DNA of 64,000 nt from an uncultured Woeseia sp. (GTDB lineage: Bacteria > Pseudomonadota > Gammaproteobacteria > Steroidobacterales > Woeseiaceae). A program made the position numbers and the translations under genes. Under the pieces are notes generated by a model. It worked only from the letters and a program-made list of their open reading frames with translations. It had not been told where the DNA came from and searched no databases. This document shows, piece by piece, positions 25,247-34,164 of the stretch (positions within the stretch are counted from its first letter, which is position 1; each line of letters begins with the position of its first letter). Location of the stretch: contig CALALV010000138.1 of assembly GCA_937925605.1 (NCBI GenBank), positions 14,746-78,745 on the forward strand, read 5' to 3'.

Positions 25247-25827
25247 ATCGTTACTCCCGCCTGCCAGATCGCGAAAGTCACCGATGCCAGCAGGAATAGA
25301 CCGATACTGCAAAAGTAGCACAGGTAGGCGATTGCGAGGTGCCGGGCCTTGCGCTCGTTCGCCGCATGGTTACGGTCGGCTGCAACGAGCTGATTGGCAG
25401 AAATTTCCGCCAGCATGTCGATTTCGCGCGTGATCAGGGCCGACCGGGCTGCCAGTTCGAGTGGATCGCACAGACGCTCGAACTGCCGCACGCGCGACGC
25501 CAGCAGGCAGAACACGAATGCGGCCAGCACCAGGCTGGACGCGGCAACGGCGAGCGCGAGAAACAACCATTGGCCGACCTCGGGAAAGAAGTCGCTGCCT
25601 GTCGGCGTAAGCCACTTCGCGACCGCGCCGATGAACGCGACGGTAGCGGCCAGTACCAGGTAGAGGTTGCGCGAGCCCTGGTTCAGCGCGCGAGATCTAT
25701 CTGCCTCTTCGGCATACAGCTGATGCGAGAATTCGCACAGCCGCTGCAGCACCCGCAATTGATCAGGATTCCGCTCGGTGTCGGGAATCGATGCCGTCCC
25801 TGCGGCGTGTGAACCTGCATCCGGCAT
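25243..25827 (-). CDS. Membrane protein with a large cytoplasmic loop
   Basis: 194 residues. Helical N-terminal ~50 residues, two adjacent transmembrane helices (about 53-72 and 84-108), a ~55-residue charged loop (SRVRQFERLCDPLELAARSALITRE...) and a final transmembrane helix (about 168-190). The layout recalls small membrane effectors such as the SLATT class, but no sequence signature confirms that. It overlaps a small soluble partner gene. Confidence 0.65.
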   Translation of the reverse strand: MPDAGSHAAGTASIPDTERNPDQLRVLQRLCEFSHQLYAEEADRSRALNQGSRNLYLVLAATVAFIGAVAKWLTPTGSDFFPEVGQWLFLALAVAASSLVLAAFVFCLLASRVRQFERLCDPLELAARSALITREIDMLAEISANQLVAADRNHAANERKARHLAIAYLCYFCSIGLFLLASVTFAIWQAGVTI

Positions 25828-25953
25828 CCGTTTCGCACCACCTCATAAATACATCGCTGAACTCAGGATCGATCGTCGACCTGTCGCATTGGCTGACAGG
25901 CCGACGTCGACACGGGGTACGTTCATATCTATAGCAGAGTGCTGGCTGAGTGA

Positions 25954-28410
25954 CTAAAAGGTGTCGGGCTTATTTTCCCGCAACCGCTCCTTTGCCAACG
26001 CGAAGCGCGCCCCAAGCCGCGGCGTCGCAGTTACCCCGTAGGCCTCGCTCGCCAGCGCCTCGCCGGCGTCGATTGCGCGCAGCAGGTCAGCGGCAGCAAT
26101 TGCCGCCGCATCGGCCTCCACACTCCCCACCTCCCCAATCCAAACCGGCGAAGAATGCACAAACTGATCATCCGTCATCCCGACCCGTTCAACCCCACTC
26201 CCATGCCCCCGAGCCGCCACCCAGCCGCCCTCCGGCAACTCCACGGTCCCTTCATAACGCCGTGACTCCCCGGCCCCGATCCCGTCGAATCGCTGCACGA
26301 CCTCCCCGTTAACGACGATCTCCACGTTCAACACCGGCTCCGCACTGTGCAGCTCGATGCTCCAGGGCTGAGTCCCTGACTCCACTACATCCCCCGGCCG
26401 CTTCCTGTCGCCCACCTCGAACAGCAACGCCGGCCCCCGCGTCACGAACGTCCGCCCGGCCCGCACCAGCTCCAGCATCGTGTCGTAATCCCGCGGCCCG
26501 TCGCCGACCTCCGCGTACAGCCGCGCCGTGCCCAGCGCCGGCGCGCGCTGGAAATCGCTCATCATGTCGGTGCCCGCGGTCGCGATCACCGGCCGGCCGA
26601 TGTTCAGCAGTCGGTACCACAGCTCGGCCGTGCCGAGCGGGCTGGTCCACGCGCAGACGATCTCCAGGCCGACGCCGTCGTCCAGTATCGCGTCCGACAC
26701 GAACTCGAGCGGGATCGGGTTGGCCTCGAGATCTTCGAACGGGTCCTGCGCGAGGCCGACCGGGTGCACGTAGGTCGGCAGGATGCCGTTCGCTCTTGCG
26801 AACGCGATCGCCTCGCCGTTCGAGCGGTCCGCGCTGCCGAACTGCGGCGTGCCCGGGCCGAAGTACCACGGGTGGAACGCGCGCTTCGCGTTGATCATGC
26901 CGATGTGCCCGTGAAAGTGTGAGCGCACCTCCTGGCCCATGCGCGCCGTGTAGCCGTCGGCATCTTTCGCCTCGTCGCCCAGCAGCGGCTCGTCGATCAG
27001 CCGGTCGTAGCGGTTCCACGCCATCGGCGCGAGATGGTCGATCTCCTCGCCGCGCATCAGCGGCAGCGCGTCGGCGAGCGCCATGCGCACGTTGCCGTCC
27101 GCGTTCAGGTGCACGTGCAGGTCGGCGGATGCGTAGCCCGCCGCGCGCGCATCCCAAAGCGACTCGATCGTCAGCTCGGCTTCTGCCTCCCGCCCGCCGC
27201 GCACGGTCACCTGCGCCGTCACCGAGCGCGACATCGGCCCGCGCACCGCGTACACCTCGTAGCGCCCGGCCGGCACGTCCAGTGCGATCTCGCCGTCGCT
27301 GTAGAAATAGTGGTAGCCCGAGAACGGGTCGAAGTACGTCGGCCCCTCCGTCGATGCGAACTTGTGCCCGTCGCGGCGCAGCAGCGCGAGCCGCGCCGGG
27401 CTTGCCTCGCCGTTCTCGTACCGCGTGCGGATCACGACGCGGCCGGTGCGCTCGGCCCAGCGCCAGTCCGCGATCTCGACTTCCTCGACGTCGCCGCCGA
27501 CGGTCGGCACGCGCATCAGCCGGAACTGCTGCCGGTCATCGGCCGTCACGAAGTACACCGTCTCGCCGTCGGCGCTGAACGCGGGCATCAGCGCATGCGC
27601 GCCCGGCCCGGTGAGCTGGCGCCGCGAGATCGGGTCGTCGATGTCGGCAATAATCAAGTGATACTCGTCACCCCGCGGCTCCGTGACCGCCAGCGAGCGC
27701 TCGACCGGGTGCACGTCGAAGCCGATCGCGAGCGCCAGGTTGCCGGGCCGCGCGATCTCGTCCGTGCCGGCGATGAAATCCCGCACCCGGATGTTGCGCT
27801 GCGGGTAGCTGCCGTGCAGGTACGCGAGCGAGCGCCCGTCGGCCAGCCGCCGTGCGCTGCGCTCGACTTGGTCAAGCTCGGTGAGCTGCTCGTCCGTGCC
27901 GGCCGCGAGATGCTGCCGCCACAGCTCGAGCACGCCGCTGCGCGCGGACGTGTAATAGAGAGTCGTGCCGTCGGCAGAGAACTCCGGGTCGAGCTCGATG
28001 CCGTCGCTGTCGATCACCGTCTCGTCGCCGCCGTCCATGTCGCGCACGACGATCTGCGTGTCCCAACCGTCGTCCCGCACGAACGCGAGCCGCCCGCCGT
28101 CCGCGGACCAGCGCGGCCGCGCGTCGATGTCCGGCCCGTCGGTCAGCTGCGTGGCAACGCCCGTCTCGAGATCCAGCAACCACAGCCACCCCTGCGCCGC
28201 GAAGGCGAGCGTCCTGCCGTCCGGCGACGACGCCGGGTCCACCGGCCCGGCGGACAGGAACGGCATCTCGTGCTGTTCGAGGTAGACGTGGTGGCTGAAG
28301 TCGCCGACCTTCGGGTAGCGGTGTTCCCAGCCGGCGTGGGTGGTGGCGGCGAGGAGTAACCAGGCCGGCAGAGCGGCAGCGGCCAGCCGCCACGCGTTCG
28401 GTGTGCGCAT
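25954..28410 (-). CDS. TolB-like propeller fused to a CehA/McbA-type PHP metallohydrolase
   Basis: 818 residues from ATG 28410, with AAGGAG upstream. Signal peptide to about residue 25. Residues ~45-330 are WD40/TolB-like repeats (SSPDGRTLAFAAQG, WSADGGRLAFVRDD, FSADGTTLYYTSAR, FSADGETVYFVTAD). A carboxypeptidase-regulatory-like strand (LDVPAGRYEVYAVRGP) follows. From ~445 a PHP/CehA-type domain shows ADLHVHLNADG, HFHGHIGMIN, PTYVHP and GTDMMSD, which supply metal-binding His and Asp residues. Secreted phosphoesterase/hydrolase of unknown substrate; the propeller may present the substrate. Confidence 0.9.
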   Translation of the reverse strand: MRTPNAWRLAAAALPAWLLLAATTHAGWEHRYPKVGDFSHHVYLEQHEMPFLSAGPVDPASSPDGRTLAFAAQGWLWLLDLETGVATQLTDGPDIDARPRWSADGGRLAFVRDDGWDTQIVVRDMDGGDETVIDSDGIELDPEFSADGTTLYYTSARSGVLELWRQHLAAGTDEQLTELDQVERSARRLADGRSLAYLHGSYPQRNIRVRDFIAGTDEIARPGNLALAIGFDVHPVERSLAVTEPRGDEYHLIIADIDDPISRRQLTGPGAHALMPAFSADGETVYFVTADDRQQFRLMRVPTVGGDVEEVEIADWRWAERTGRVVIRTRYENGEASPARLALLRRDGHKFASTEGPTYFDPFSGYHYFYSDGEIALDVPAGRYEVYAVRGPMSRSVTAQVTVRGGREAEAELTIESLWDARAAGYASADLHVHLNADGNVRMALADALPLMRGEEIDHLAPMAWNRYDRLIDEPLLGDEAKDADGYTARMGQEVRSHFHGHIGMINAKRAFHPWYFGPGTPQFGSADRSNGEAIAFARANGILPTYVHPVGLAQDPFEDLEANPIPLEFVSDAILDDGVGLEIVCAWTSPLGTAELWYRLLNIGRPVIATAGTDMMSDFQRAPALGTARLYAEVGDGPRDYDTMLELVRAGRTFVTRGPALLFEVGDRKRPGDVVESGTQPWSIELHSAEPVLNVEIVVNGEVVQRFDGIGAGESRRYEGTVELPEGGWVAARGHGSGVERVGMTDDQFVHSSPVWIGEVGSVEADAAAIAAADLLRAIDAGEALASEAYGVTATPRLGARFALAKERLRENKPDTF

Positions 28411-28501
28411 CGAGTCTCCTTCCGGCCTTACCGGCCTCTGCGCCAGTGTAGCGGCAACGCGGTACCCTTGCCGGGCCACCTTTGCCGGGTGCTGCGCCGG
28501 C

Positions 28502-29758
28502 TCAGCTCGACCACGCAGCGGCTTCGCGAACCCGTTCGATGTCCGGCTCGAAAGAACACGCGCTCTCGGCGCGAGCGAGCGCCGCGCGTGACTGCCGCCG
28601 CGCCGCGGCGGCCAGGTCTTCGTCCGGCATTGCGGCGATCGCCCGCAGCGTTTTCTGCAGTCGTACCTGAACCTCGACGATGCCGGCGCCGTCCCGCGCG
28701 ATCGCCCGGAACGCGTCGTCGATCATTTCGTCCCGCGACAGTTCGGGAACCAGCACGCGGTCGTAACGGACGGACCCGTCCCCGTCGTCGTCGGGCGGTT
28801 CGGCGACGATGGCGAACAGCCGGATGAACGTGCCGAAGATGCCGATCGCGGTACCCGGGTCGTTCACGGCCGGCGAGAGCGCGCGGCACGCGATCTCGGA
28901 CAGGGCGACGAGTGCAAAGCGGGGATCGTCGTCGAACACGCGGTGCTCGCCGATCTCGAACGCACTCGCGACGCCGGTGACGTCGATGGATTCCGGCGCA
29001 TCGCCCTCGCCGTGCAGGCAGGCGAGCGGTCGGCCCGGCGCCGCGAAATAGCCCGGGACGGCTTGCAGGCTGATGCGTATGCCGTGCCGGCCGGCGATGT
29101 CCTGCAGTGCCTCGATGTTGACGTGCTGCACGTAGCCGATGGCATCGCCGTGGACAGGGCGCCCGCGATCGAGCCCGGGCGGGATCGGCGCGCCGCCGAG
29201 CCGGCGATTGCCGCGGTTTCGGCGAAACGCCTCGGCGCCTGCCGCGGCGACCTTTTCGACCGTGGTGCCAATCCGCCCCAGCCGGGCAATCCAGTCGACC
29301 CAGCGCACGAAGGTCACGATGACGAAGGCGAGGACCACGACGGTCATCGAGAACAGCACGAACAGCCCGTTCTTGTCGTAGTAGCCGTTCTTCAGCGCAA
29401 CCAGCGCGACGAAGGTGAAGATGAAAGCGCCGAGAAACGTCGATAGTGCATTCTGCGACAGGTCGTCAGCGACCAGCAGCGAGAAAGCTCGCGGCGTGGC
29501 CGTGCTGCTCGCCGAGGCATAGGCCGAGACCATCGAGGTCACGGCCAGCGTCGCGATGACGAGCATGCTGCCGGCGGTGATCGCGAGCAGCGTTTCGATC
29601 GAATCGGGGGCGATTTCCGGAATCCTGCCGTCGACCGGGATTCCGTCGGCGGCTTTCGCGACGAACGCAGCAGCAACGGACAGCAGAGAAAGCAGGAGCG
29701 GCCGCACCCAGAGGCGTTCCCGGAGCCGCTTGGCGATAAATTCGAGTCGATTCCACAT
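28502..29758 (-). CDS. DUF2254 family membrane protein
   Basis: 418 residues with four N-terminal transmembrane helices (about 18-36, 58-80, 103-122 and 130-150), then a cytoplasmic domain. Family hallmarks include YASASSTATPRAFSLLVADDLSQNALSTFLGAF near residue 82-112 (quoted in part: SQNALSTFLGAFIF), a downstream RGRPLACLHGEG-like loop and ALSPAVNDPGTA. Function not established. Monocistronic. Confidence 0.92.
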   Translation of the reverse strand: MWNRLEFIAKRLRERLWVRPLLLSLLSVAAAFVAKAADGIPVDGRIPEIAPDSIETLLAITAGSMLVIATLAVTSMVSAYASASSTATPRAFSLLVADDLSQNALSTFLGAFIFTFVALVALKNGYYDKNGLFVLFSMTVVVLAFVIVTFVRWVDWIARLGRIGTTVEKVAAAGAEAFRRNRGNRRLGGAPIPPGLDRGRPVHGDAIGYVQHVNIEALQDIAGRHGIRISLQAVPGYFAAPGRPLACLHGEGDAPESIDVTGVASAFEIGEHRVFDDDPRFALVALSEIACRALSPAVNDPGTAIGIFGTFIRLFAIVAEPPDDDGDGSVRYDRVLVPELSRDEMIDDAFRAIARDGAGIVEVQVRLQKTLRAIAAMPDEDLAAAARRQSRAALARAESACSFEPDIERVREAAAWSS

Positions 29759-29905
29759 GATCGTATCCGGCCCTCACTCGACCGCGCGTCGCTGCCGCGG
29801 ACGGACCCCTGCCCTTGTACCGCCTCGGGTCCGCCGTGGCCAGCACAACCGTGCCGCCGCGTTCTCGCCCGCAGGGACGCCAGCCGCAGCCGCTGCTTCG
29901 ACACC

Positions 29906-30211
29906 ATGAACGAGCTGGTCGCGACCTGCGAGAAGACTTCGGCCGGCGGCGACGACGACGACGACGAAAGGCCGGTCGCGGACGCACGCGCCATCGGCGA
30001 CGCGCTGTCGGCGGAGCAGCCGAAGCCGCGCTACCTCGTCGCGTCCGACCCGCTCGACGCCGAATCGGCGATCCGCGCGGCGATCCGGGAGCTCGCGAGC
30101 CTGAAGCACGACGCCGAGCACAGCGTCAGTCGCGAGCAGCTATTGGCCTGGATCGACGAAGCCGAAGAGCAGCTAGAGGCAGGCGCAGCACACATGCCGA
30201 TCAACGAGTAG
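29906..30211 (+). CDS. Small acidic protein, possible gene
   Basis: 101 residues, no clear ribosome-binding site. An Asp tract (GGDDDDDERP) is followed by a helical segment (AIRAAIRELASLKHDAEHSVSREQLLAWIDEAEEQLEAG). Composition is protein-like rather than antisense-like. It lies divergently upstream of the DUF2254 gene and just before the lower-GC accessory stretch. Not recognised; moderate doubt that it is expressed. Confidence 0.45.
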   Translation: MNELVATCEKTSAGGDDDDDERPVADARAIGDALSAEQPKPRYLVASDPLDAESAIRAAIRELASLKHDAEHSVSREQLLAWIDEAEEQLEAGAAHMPINE

Positions 30212-30349
30212 GGACGAGCCGCGGCGGCGCGGACGTTCCGGGATCGTGGAAGTGGACGCCAGGAATCCTTGGCCGCTGCGTCAGGCGGCAGCACGGAAAC
30301 CTGTGCCAGCGATCGGCCGCCTTCCTGCCGAAACCGGACATTGAGCCAG

Positions 30350-30372
30350 ACTACCGGCCGAAGGCCGCTACG
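30350..30372 (-). repeat. Possible inverted copy of the accessory-region repeat
   Basis: The reverse complement, roughly CGTAGCGGCCTTCGGCCGG, resembles the GTGACGGCTTCTGGCCGG element found after the next two genes. The match is imperfect, so this assignment is tentative. The surrounding 30212-30460 holds no recognisable gene. Confidence 0.3.
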
Positions 30373-30460
30373 GACCCAAACCAACAGGTCACCAGAACTA
30401 CCGTACCTCATGCATCAACAGGCTCATGGACGCGAACGAACGTGTAGAAAAGGTGGCTCG

Positions 30461-30842
30461 ATGATCAAAACGTGATGATCGCATTATCGCCGCTGGAGTA
30501 TGTGGTTCTCACGCACGAGGAGAAGCCAGACCTGATTCGGATGTGGATTTGTCTATTTTGACATCCGACCCTGACTCTCCCTTGGCAGGGTGCTCGTGGA
30601 TAACCGGAATTGGCTCAGATGCACGCGTGGAAGGGACAGTGGAAGACAATAACCTGGCGCAATCGATGCGGGTCTTCTGCGGAGAAACGAAGGCTGAGTT
30701 TGGTATTACGGATCAAGCATGGATGACTCTGCCGATCGATCATGGAACTGCGGGCGTCATGCATGATGGATTGCGGATAGTCTACGATCCTGCAGCACGA
30801 CTTGAGAGAGCGGTTGCCTACGCTGCGTCATTGTCTCGGTGA
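30461..30842 (+). pseudogene. Minimal nucleotidyltransferase with an early frameshift
   Basis: Downstream of 30465 a frame reads RIIAAGVCGSHARGEARPDS followed by DVDLSILTSD. This is the nucleotidyltransferase signature GSxARGxxxxDSDxDL, and the C-terminal part (AWMTLPIDHGTAGVMHDGLRIVYDPAA) fits stand-alone NTase proteins. The only in-frame canonical start after a stop codon is GTG 30543, which would delete the catalytic GS motif. The natural start, ATG 30461 (AGGTGG upstream), leads into it only if one A is removed from the AAAA run at 30467-30470. This is either a genuine frameshift or a sequencing error. The family includes antibiotic-modifying and toxin/antitoxin NTases. Confidence 0.7.
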
Positions 30843-30859
30843 CGGCTTCTGGCCGGAAC
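30839..30859 (+). repeat. Dispersed repeat, copy after the nucleotidyltransferase
   Basis: GTGACGGCTTCTGGCCGGAA followed by C begins at the stop codon of the nucleotidyltransferase reading frame. Nineteen of 21 positions agree with the copy after the GNAT gene at 31468. Confidence 0.6.
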
Positions 30860-30984
30860 CGCTCGCCCGGACTTTCTGAGGTAGACTGACAGCAGCGGCC
30901 CCGAAGCCGCACCCGGCAACCTGAGGCGCAGAGACAGGCTGGTCTTGTTCGCTATTCCACGCAACTTCGGGCAGTGAGTGCAGT

Positions 30985-31458
30985 GTGACGGATTGTCAGC
31001 CCTTTGAACTGGAAATCCGGCCGGCCGTGCCAGAAGACGCTGCCGAGTGCGTGGCTGTACGGGGGAAGACCCGACAGAATGCTGCTTCGGAAGAATGGCT
31101 ACGCTCGATCGGCATCACGACGGAATCGTGGGCAGAGAACATTCGTTCTGGGACGCTTCCGGGTCAAGTTTGTATCGTTGATGGTCGAATAGTCGGCTTC
31201 TGCTTTGGTGTGATTGAAACCGGAGAGATACAGGTCATTGCACTGCTGCCTGATTTCGAGGGATACGGTATTGGCCGGGAATTGCTGGACAAGACGATAA
31301 AGGAACTGGCGAAACGCGGGCACGCCCGGGTGTTTCTCAGCTGCAATCCAGATCCGGAAAGCAGGTCGCACGGTTTCTACAGGCACCTGGGATGGCGTTC
31401 GACAGGAAACTTCGACAAGTTTGGGGACGAGATCCTCGAGTTTTTCATCGCGCCATAG
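30985..31458 (+). CDS. GNAT family N-acetyltransferase
   Basis: 157 residues, GTG start. The acetyl-CoA binding motif A is clear: VIALLPDFEGYGIGRELLDK (Q/R-x-x-G-x-G/A type) followed by HARVFLSCNPDPESR and the motif-B aromatic HGFYRHLGWRSTG. The N-terminal IRPAVPEDAAECVAVR is typical of the family. Acceptor substrate unknown. It sits in a lower-GC region next to a nucleotidyltransferase, and each gene is followed by the same repeat, a neighbourhood suggestive of acquired cassettes. Confidence 0.92.
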   Translation: MTDCQPFELEIRPAVPEDAAECVAVRGKTRQNAASEEWLRSIGITTESWAENIRSGTLPGQVCIVDGRIVGFCFGVIETGEIQVIALLPDFEGYGIGRELLDKTIKELAKRGHARVFLSCNPDPESRSHGFYRHLGWRSTGNFDKFGDEILEFFIAP

Positions 31459-31467
31459 TCTTTCAGA

Positions 31468-31487
31468 GTGACGGCTCCTGGCCGAAC
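31468..31487 (+). repeat. Dispersed repeat, copy after the GNAT gene
   Basis: GTGACGGCTCCTGGCCGAAC lies 10 bases past the GNAT stop codon and matches the 30839 copy apart from one substitution and one deleted base. The remaining 31490-31661 shows no gene. Confidence 0.6.
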
Positions 31488-31496
31488 GCGGCGCCT

Positions 31497-31514
31497 CGCA
31501 ATTCAGAAATTGCG
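31497..31514 (+). terminator. Hairpin downstream of the GNAT gene
   Basis: CGCAATT and AATTGCG form a perfect 7-base stem around CAGA, about 40 bases past the stop codon. The following GTGTGTTCG is only weakly T-rich. Confidence 0.45.
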
Positions 31515-31661
31515 GTGTGTTCGATGACCGCCGTCAAGAAAAGCAGGCATCCAGACTTGTGTTGAATGCCGCCTGACAATGCGCTGGACCCGCCCCTCGC
31601 CCCAGCCCGACTTGTGCTGCCGCTCCAGGCGGTCTTCGTCAAGTACGCGTGAGCCTGGACG

Positions 31662-32378
31662 TTATCCCGCCATCGATCCCACGTAGTACGCCACGTTCGC
31701 CAGCCCGTGCGCCAGCACCGGGAACAGCAAACTGCCGCTGTGAAACCGCAGCCACCCGCCGGCAACGCTGCCGATGAACGGGAACAGCGCGGACAGCCCG
31801 TCGAACGAAAACCCGCCGCCCCCGTAGCCGAGGCCGTGCCAGGTGCCGAAGACCAGCGCGGTCACGAAGATGATCCCCCACGGCATCCCCGGCTCTGCGT
31901 TCCGGCCGCGCAGCAGCCCCAGCAGTATCGCCGGCGCAATGCCGCGGTACACCAGTTCCTCGGACAGCCCCGGCATCGTGGCCTGGAACAGGTACGTCTC
32001 CACGTCCGCGGCCCCCGGCTGGAACACCCAGCCGAGCGCAAAGCCCCAGACGCCGAACAGGACGAGCGCGACGAGCGACGTGCCGACATTCCGCTGCTGC
32101 AAGGTCAGCCCGGCGGCGGCCGGTCTGATCCCGAGCGAGAACAGCACCGCCATCGACAGCAGCAGGCTGTACAGCTTGCCCGACCAGTTCCACCCGCCGC
32201 CGATGACGTCGAACGTCGCGGAGACCGACGGCAGGCCGGTGACGAGGTCGTCGAGCCCGAGGTACGCCGCGCACAGCAGCGCGGAGGCGAAACTCACGCG
32301 CCGATCGATGCGGCTCAGCGCGGCGCACAGCAGGGCGGCGATCGCGGCGAACGCCAGCGCGAAAATAACGGCATTCAT
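31662..32378 (-). CDS. CPBP-family intramembrane metalloprotease
   Basis: 238 residues from ATG 32378. About seven hydrophobic segments. The Abi/CPBP (type II CAAX protease) motifs are present: MPGLSEELVYRGIA (EExxxR), FGTWHGLGYG (second motif His) and a C-terminal PVLAHGLANVAYY (His/Asn). Members process prenylated or bacteriocin-related peptides, or act as intramembrane proteases; substrate unknown here. Monocistronic. Confidence 0.93.
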   Translation of the reverse strand: MNAVIFALAFAAIAALLCAALSRIDRRVSFASALLCAAYLGLDDLVTGLPSVSATFDVIGGGWNWSGKLYSLLLSMAVLFSLGIRPAAAGLTLQQRNVGTSLVALVLFGVWGFALGWVFQPGAADVETYLFQATMPGLSEELVYRGIAPAILLGLLRGRNAEPGMPWGIIFVTALVFGTWHGLGYGGGGFSFDGLSALFPFIGSVAGGWLRFHSGSLLFPVLAHGLANVAYYVGSMAG

Positions 32379-32562
32379 GCGGCGTGTCTCTTCATGCAGC
32401 CACCGGTGCAAGAGCATAGGACAACGGATGCCGGCCGGTCGCGAACAACGCGGCGACCGGCCGAATAAAGCGGTCAGATATGGCCAAATAACTCTCTGAA
32501 ATTGATGGTAAATCGGGTAGAATACTGGATAAATACACAGCCCTGTTTTCCCGGAGCCAGCC

Positions 32563-34152
32563 ATGTCCGCAGCCGCCCGCCCGACCTGCGTCCGCAGCAG
32601 CGAGAAGTACCGGAAGAGCGACGAAATGGCCGCCCGCATCACGGAGCTCTACGCCTACATCACCGCGGCCGATTACCAGTTCCTCGTGCTCGTCGCCGAG
32701 TTCGACAGGCACGGCTACTGGGAGCTCGGCGGCATCCGCTCCTGCGCGCACTGGCTGAACTGGCAGTGCGGCATCGGCATGAACGCGGCGCGCGAAAAGG
32801 TCCGCGTCGCGCGCGCATTGGAGGCGCTGCCGAAAATCAGCAAGGCCTTCGCGCGCGGCGAGATCTCCTACTCGAAGGTGCGGGCCATGACCCGCGTGGC
32901 GAACGCCGATAACGAGGATTACCTGCTGCACTTCGCCCGTCACGGCACCGCGTACCACGTCGAGAAGCTCGTCGCGGGTTTTCGCAGGGCAAAACGCCTG
33001 CAGGCCGCCGAAGGGCAGAACGTGCGCCGGCACCGCGAGGTCGCGACCCGCTGGGACGACGACGGCTGCCTCGTCGTCACGGCCCGGCTGCCGGCCGAGC
33101 AGGGCGCCGTGCTCCTGAAAGCGCTGGAACTCGGCGTCGATCGCCAGTTCGACGCGGAGCGTGAGACGAAAGACACCACTGCTGATCCAGTCTATTTCGC
33201 CGCGGACGCCACGGACACCACGGACGCCGCTGCCGCCGCTGCCGCCGCGGACCCCGCGGGCGCCGCAGAAACGTCGAACCCGGCAAAACCAACGCACGCG
33301 ATGCGCCGCGCCGACGCGCTGGCCGAGATGGCGGAGGCCTATCTTGCGCACGAGGCGCCGAAGGGGTCTGCCGGCGACCGTTACCAGGTGGTCGTGCACG
33401 TTACCGCGGAAACGCCCGGCGCCGGTGCGGCACCGGCGCCGGATGTGTCGCGCCCGGAGCAGGACCCCCGCGTTGCCGCGGAAACGGCCGTCACCGACAG
33501 GCTGCCCGGCCCGGGCACGCCGCGCCTCGACAGCCGCACGCCCGTTTCCGCGGAAACAGCCGTCACCGGCTTGCTTCCCGGCCCGGGCATGCCGCGCCTC
33601 GACGGGGGCCCACGCGTTTCCGCGGAAACGTCGCGGCGCATCGGCTGCGACAGCGCCATCGTGCCGATGTTCAGGAATATCAGGGGCGAACCGCTGTCCG
33701 TCGGCCGCAAGACCCGCGCCATCCCGCCGCCGATACTGCGCGCGCTGTGGGTCCGCGACGGCGGCTGCCGTTTCCCGGGCTGCACCAACGCGCGCTTTGC
33801 CGACGGCCACCACGTAAAGCACTGGGCCGACGGCGGCGAGACCCGCCTCGACAACCTCGTGCTGCTGTGCCGGCACCATCACGGCCTCGTGCACGAGGGC
33901 GGCTTCGCCTGCGAGCGCAATCGCCAGGGCCACGTGGTGTTCAGATCCCCCCGCGGAAACGTCATTCCTGACGCCTTCGAGCTGACAGCGCCGGCGGCGG
34001 TGCGTGAACCAGTGGCCTGGCTCGCGGGCGAGTTCGACTGCGAACACATCGACGCGCAGACCTGCGTGACGAAGTGGCAGGGCGAGCGCTGCGACTGGGA
34101 CATGGCAGTCGGACACTTCTTCGACGGCCTGTCCTCGGCACCGCCGCCGTGA
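32563..34152 (+). CDS. DUF222 / HNH endonuclease-domain protein
   Basis: 529 residues. The N-terminal DUF222 region (about 20-200) includes YQFLVLVAEFDRHGYWELGG and NAAREKVRVARALEALP. A Pro/Ala-rich linker (~275-355) carries two copies of a 24-residue repeat (AETAVTxxLPGPGxPRLD). The C-terminal HNH nuclease domain reads RALWVRDGGCRFPGCTN, DGHHVKHWADGGETRLDNLVLLCRHHH, with the zinc cysteines and catalytic His. This family is frequent in actinobacteria and some gammaproteobacteria; its biological role is unsettled. Located just after a divergent CPBP gene. Confidence 0.93.
   Translation: MSAAARPTCVRSSEKYRKSDEMAARITELYAYITAADYQFLVLVAEFDRHGYWELGGIRSCAHWLNWQCGIGMNAAREKVRVARALEALPKISKAFARGEISYSKVRAMTRVANADNEDYLLHFARHGTAYHVEKLVAGFRRAKRLQAAEGQNVRRHREVATRWDDDGCLVVTARLPAEQGAVLLKALELGVDRQFDAERETKDTTADPVYFAADATDTTDAAAAAAAADPAGAAETSNPAKPTHAMRRADALAEMAEAYLAHEAPKGSAGDRYQVVVHVTAETPGAGAAPAPDVSRPEQDPRVAAETAVTDRLPGPGTPRLDSRTPVSAETAVTGLLPGPGMPRLDGGPRVSAETSRRIGCDSAIVPMFRNIRGEPLSVGRKTRAIPPPILRALWVRDGGCRFPGCTNARFADGHHVKHWADGGETRLDNLVLLCRHHHGLVHEGGFACERNRQGHVVFRSPRGNVIPDAFELTAPAAVREPVAWLAGEFDCEHIDAQTCVTKWQGERCDWDMAVGHFFDGLSSAPPP
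33478..33621 (+). repeat. Tandem 72-bp repeat inside the HNH gene
   Basis: Two copies, starting at 33478 and 33550, with a partial third beginning at 33622; each starts GCGGAAAC and the spacing is exactly 72 bases. Junctions form the palindrome GTTTCCGCGGAAAC (perfect at 33544-33557 and 33616-33629; similar at 33408 and 33471). It keeps the reading frame (24 codons), so copy number can change without breaking the gene. Confidence 0.8.
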
Positions 34153-34164
34153 CAACATGCGGGG

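Noticed and set aside
30839..31487. Repeats after the nucleotidyltransferase and GNAT genes as integron attC sites
   Set aside because: No recognisable paired GTTRRRY/RYYYAAC core sites and no integrase in the window, so only a generic repeat is reported.
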